36,636 nucleotides of DNA, from NCBI GenBank assembly GCA_030065655.1, contig JASJDT010000012.1, positions 1-36,636 of the forward strand. The letters run 5' to 3'. This document shows, piece after piece, positions 36,208 to 36,636 of the stretch (the stretch's first letter is position 1; each line of letters starts with the position of its first letter). The notes under the pieces are model-generated. The model was not told the DNA's origin. It saw only the letters and a program-made list of their open reading frames with translations, and did no database searches. Position numbers and translations under genes: made by a program. The stretch comes from Desulfocapsaceae bacterium. GTDB taxonomy: Bacteria > Desulfobacterota > Desulfobulbia > Desulfobulbales > Desulfocapsaceae.

Positions 36208-36636
36208 GTGAGCGAGAAAAAAGAATATGATCTCGTCGTCCTTGGTGGCGGGCCGGGCGGCTATACGGCGGCCTTCCGTGCTGCAGATCTGGGACTTGAT
36301 GTCTGCCTGATCGATAAACAAAAGAGGCTGGGCGGTGTCTGCCTCAATGTCGGTTGCATTCCCTCAAAAACCCTGCTTCACTGTGCTGCGGTCATGGAAG
36401 AGGCTCGTGATATTGCTGAATTCGGCATAAGCTTCAAGGAACCTGAGCTGGATCTGGAAGCATTGCGCAAGAAGAAGGAATCCATTGTTGCCAAGCTCAC
36501 CGATGGACTTAACGGTCTGGCCAAAGCAAGAAAAGTCACCTATATCCAGGGAAATGGGGTGTTTCAAGATGATAAATCGATAGCGATCAAAGATGGTATA
36601 GAGGAAAAGGTTGTCGGCTTTAAAAACGTCATCATC
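36208..36636 (+). CDS. lpdA: Dihydrolipoyl dehydrogenase (E3), N-terminal part (truncated by window)
   Basis: The first 143 residues are present. FAD-binding GGGPGGYTAAFRAADLG (13-29) is followed by the redox-active disulphide C45/C50 in GGVCLNVGCIPSK. The start is GTG 36208 with GGAG upstream. As third gene of the pyruvate dehydrogenase operon it reoxidises the lipoyl groups and passes electrons to NAD+. The rest of the gene is beyond the right edge. Confidence 0.95.
   Translation, partial: MSEKKEYDLVVLGGGPGGYTAAFRAADLGLDVCLIDKQKRLGGVCLNVGCIPSKTLLHCAAVMEEARDIAEFGISFKEPELDLEALRKKKESIVAKLTDGLNGLAKARKVTYIQGNGVFQDDKSIAIKDGIEEKVVGFKNVII

Overview
The window looks like chromosomal DNA of a Gram-negative, largely anaerobic bacterium of the Desulfobacterota, probably close to Desulfobulbales. 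This is inferred from gene content (a UGA-decoding methyltransferase, a flavodoxin/2[4Fe-4S] protein, a radical SAM protein, a DUF2914 protein, a PAS hybrid histidine kinase) and moderate GC; no rRNA or marker gene is present to confirm it. I see no phage, plasmid, tRNA, rRNA or CRISPR. Two gene ends lie outside the window: a minus-strand protease at the left edge and lpdA at the right edge.

Layout. 1-3.4 kb: a zinc-ribbon/pseudokinase/transmembrane/trypsin-like protease/TPR fusion (minus), divergent from a secreted M28 peptidase. 3.4-5.4 kb: a zinc alcohol dehydrogenase and a flavodoxin-ferredoxin protein. 5.4-8.9 kb (minus): ABM-type monooxygenase, pirin, a diadenylate cyclase fused to YbbR repeats, and a DUF2914 protein. 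9.3-13.4 kb: an orphan radical SAM protein and a hybrid histidine kinase. 13.5-15.3 kb: an array of hairpin repeats, a 60-residue helical protein and a CPA1 Na+/H+ antiporter. 15.3-18.4 kb (minus): a 1015-residue TPR protein. 18.7-24.3 kb: a hairpin mobile element, a crotonase, a BCCT transporter and, convergent with it, a DEDDh exonuclease plus CNB-CBS-DUF294 protein pair.

24.5-25.4 kb holds the most striking gene. It is an ArsM-like SAM methyltransferase whose full reading frame needs two in-frame UGA codons to be read as selenocysteine (U14 and U243). Each UGA is followed at the expected distance by a hairpin that fits the bacterial SECIS pattern. A conventional gene call would lose both the N-terminus and the C-terminal 50 residues.

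25.4-28.7 kb looks like a lysine-catabolic unit: an Rrf2 regulator, an ALDH7-type (aminoadipate semialdehyde) dehydrogenase, and a convergent saccharopine/lysine-6-dehydrogenase-like gene. Related palindromes lie over the predicted -10 boxes of the regulator and of the lysine dehydrogenase gene, suggesting one small regulon.

28.8-32 kb: a small hypothetical protein, an amidohydrolase-like protein that has lost nearly all its metal ligands, a hotdog thioesterase and a small membrane protein. A hairpin element of about 145 bp (three copies in the window) sits immediately upstream of the crotonase, the amidohydrolase-like gene and the thioesterase. 32.2 kb to the end: the pyruvate dehydrogenase operon aceE-aceF-lpdA.
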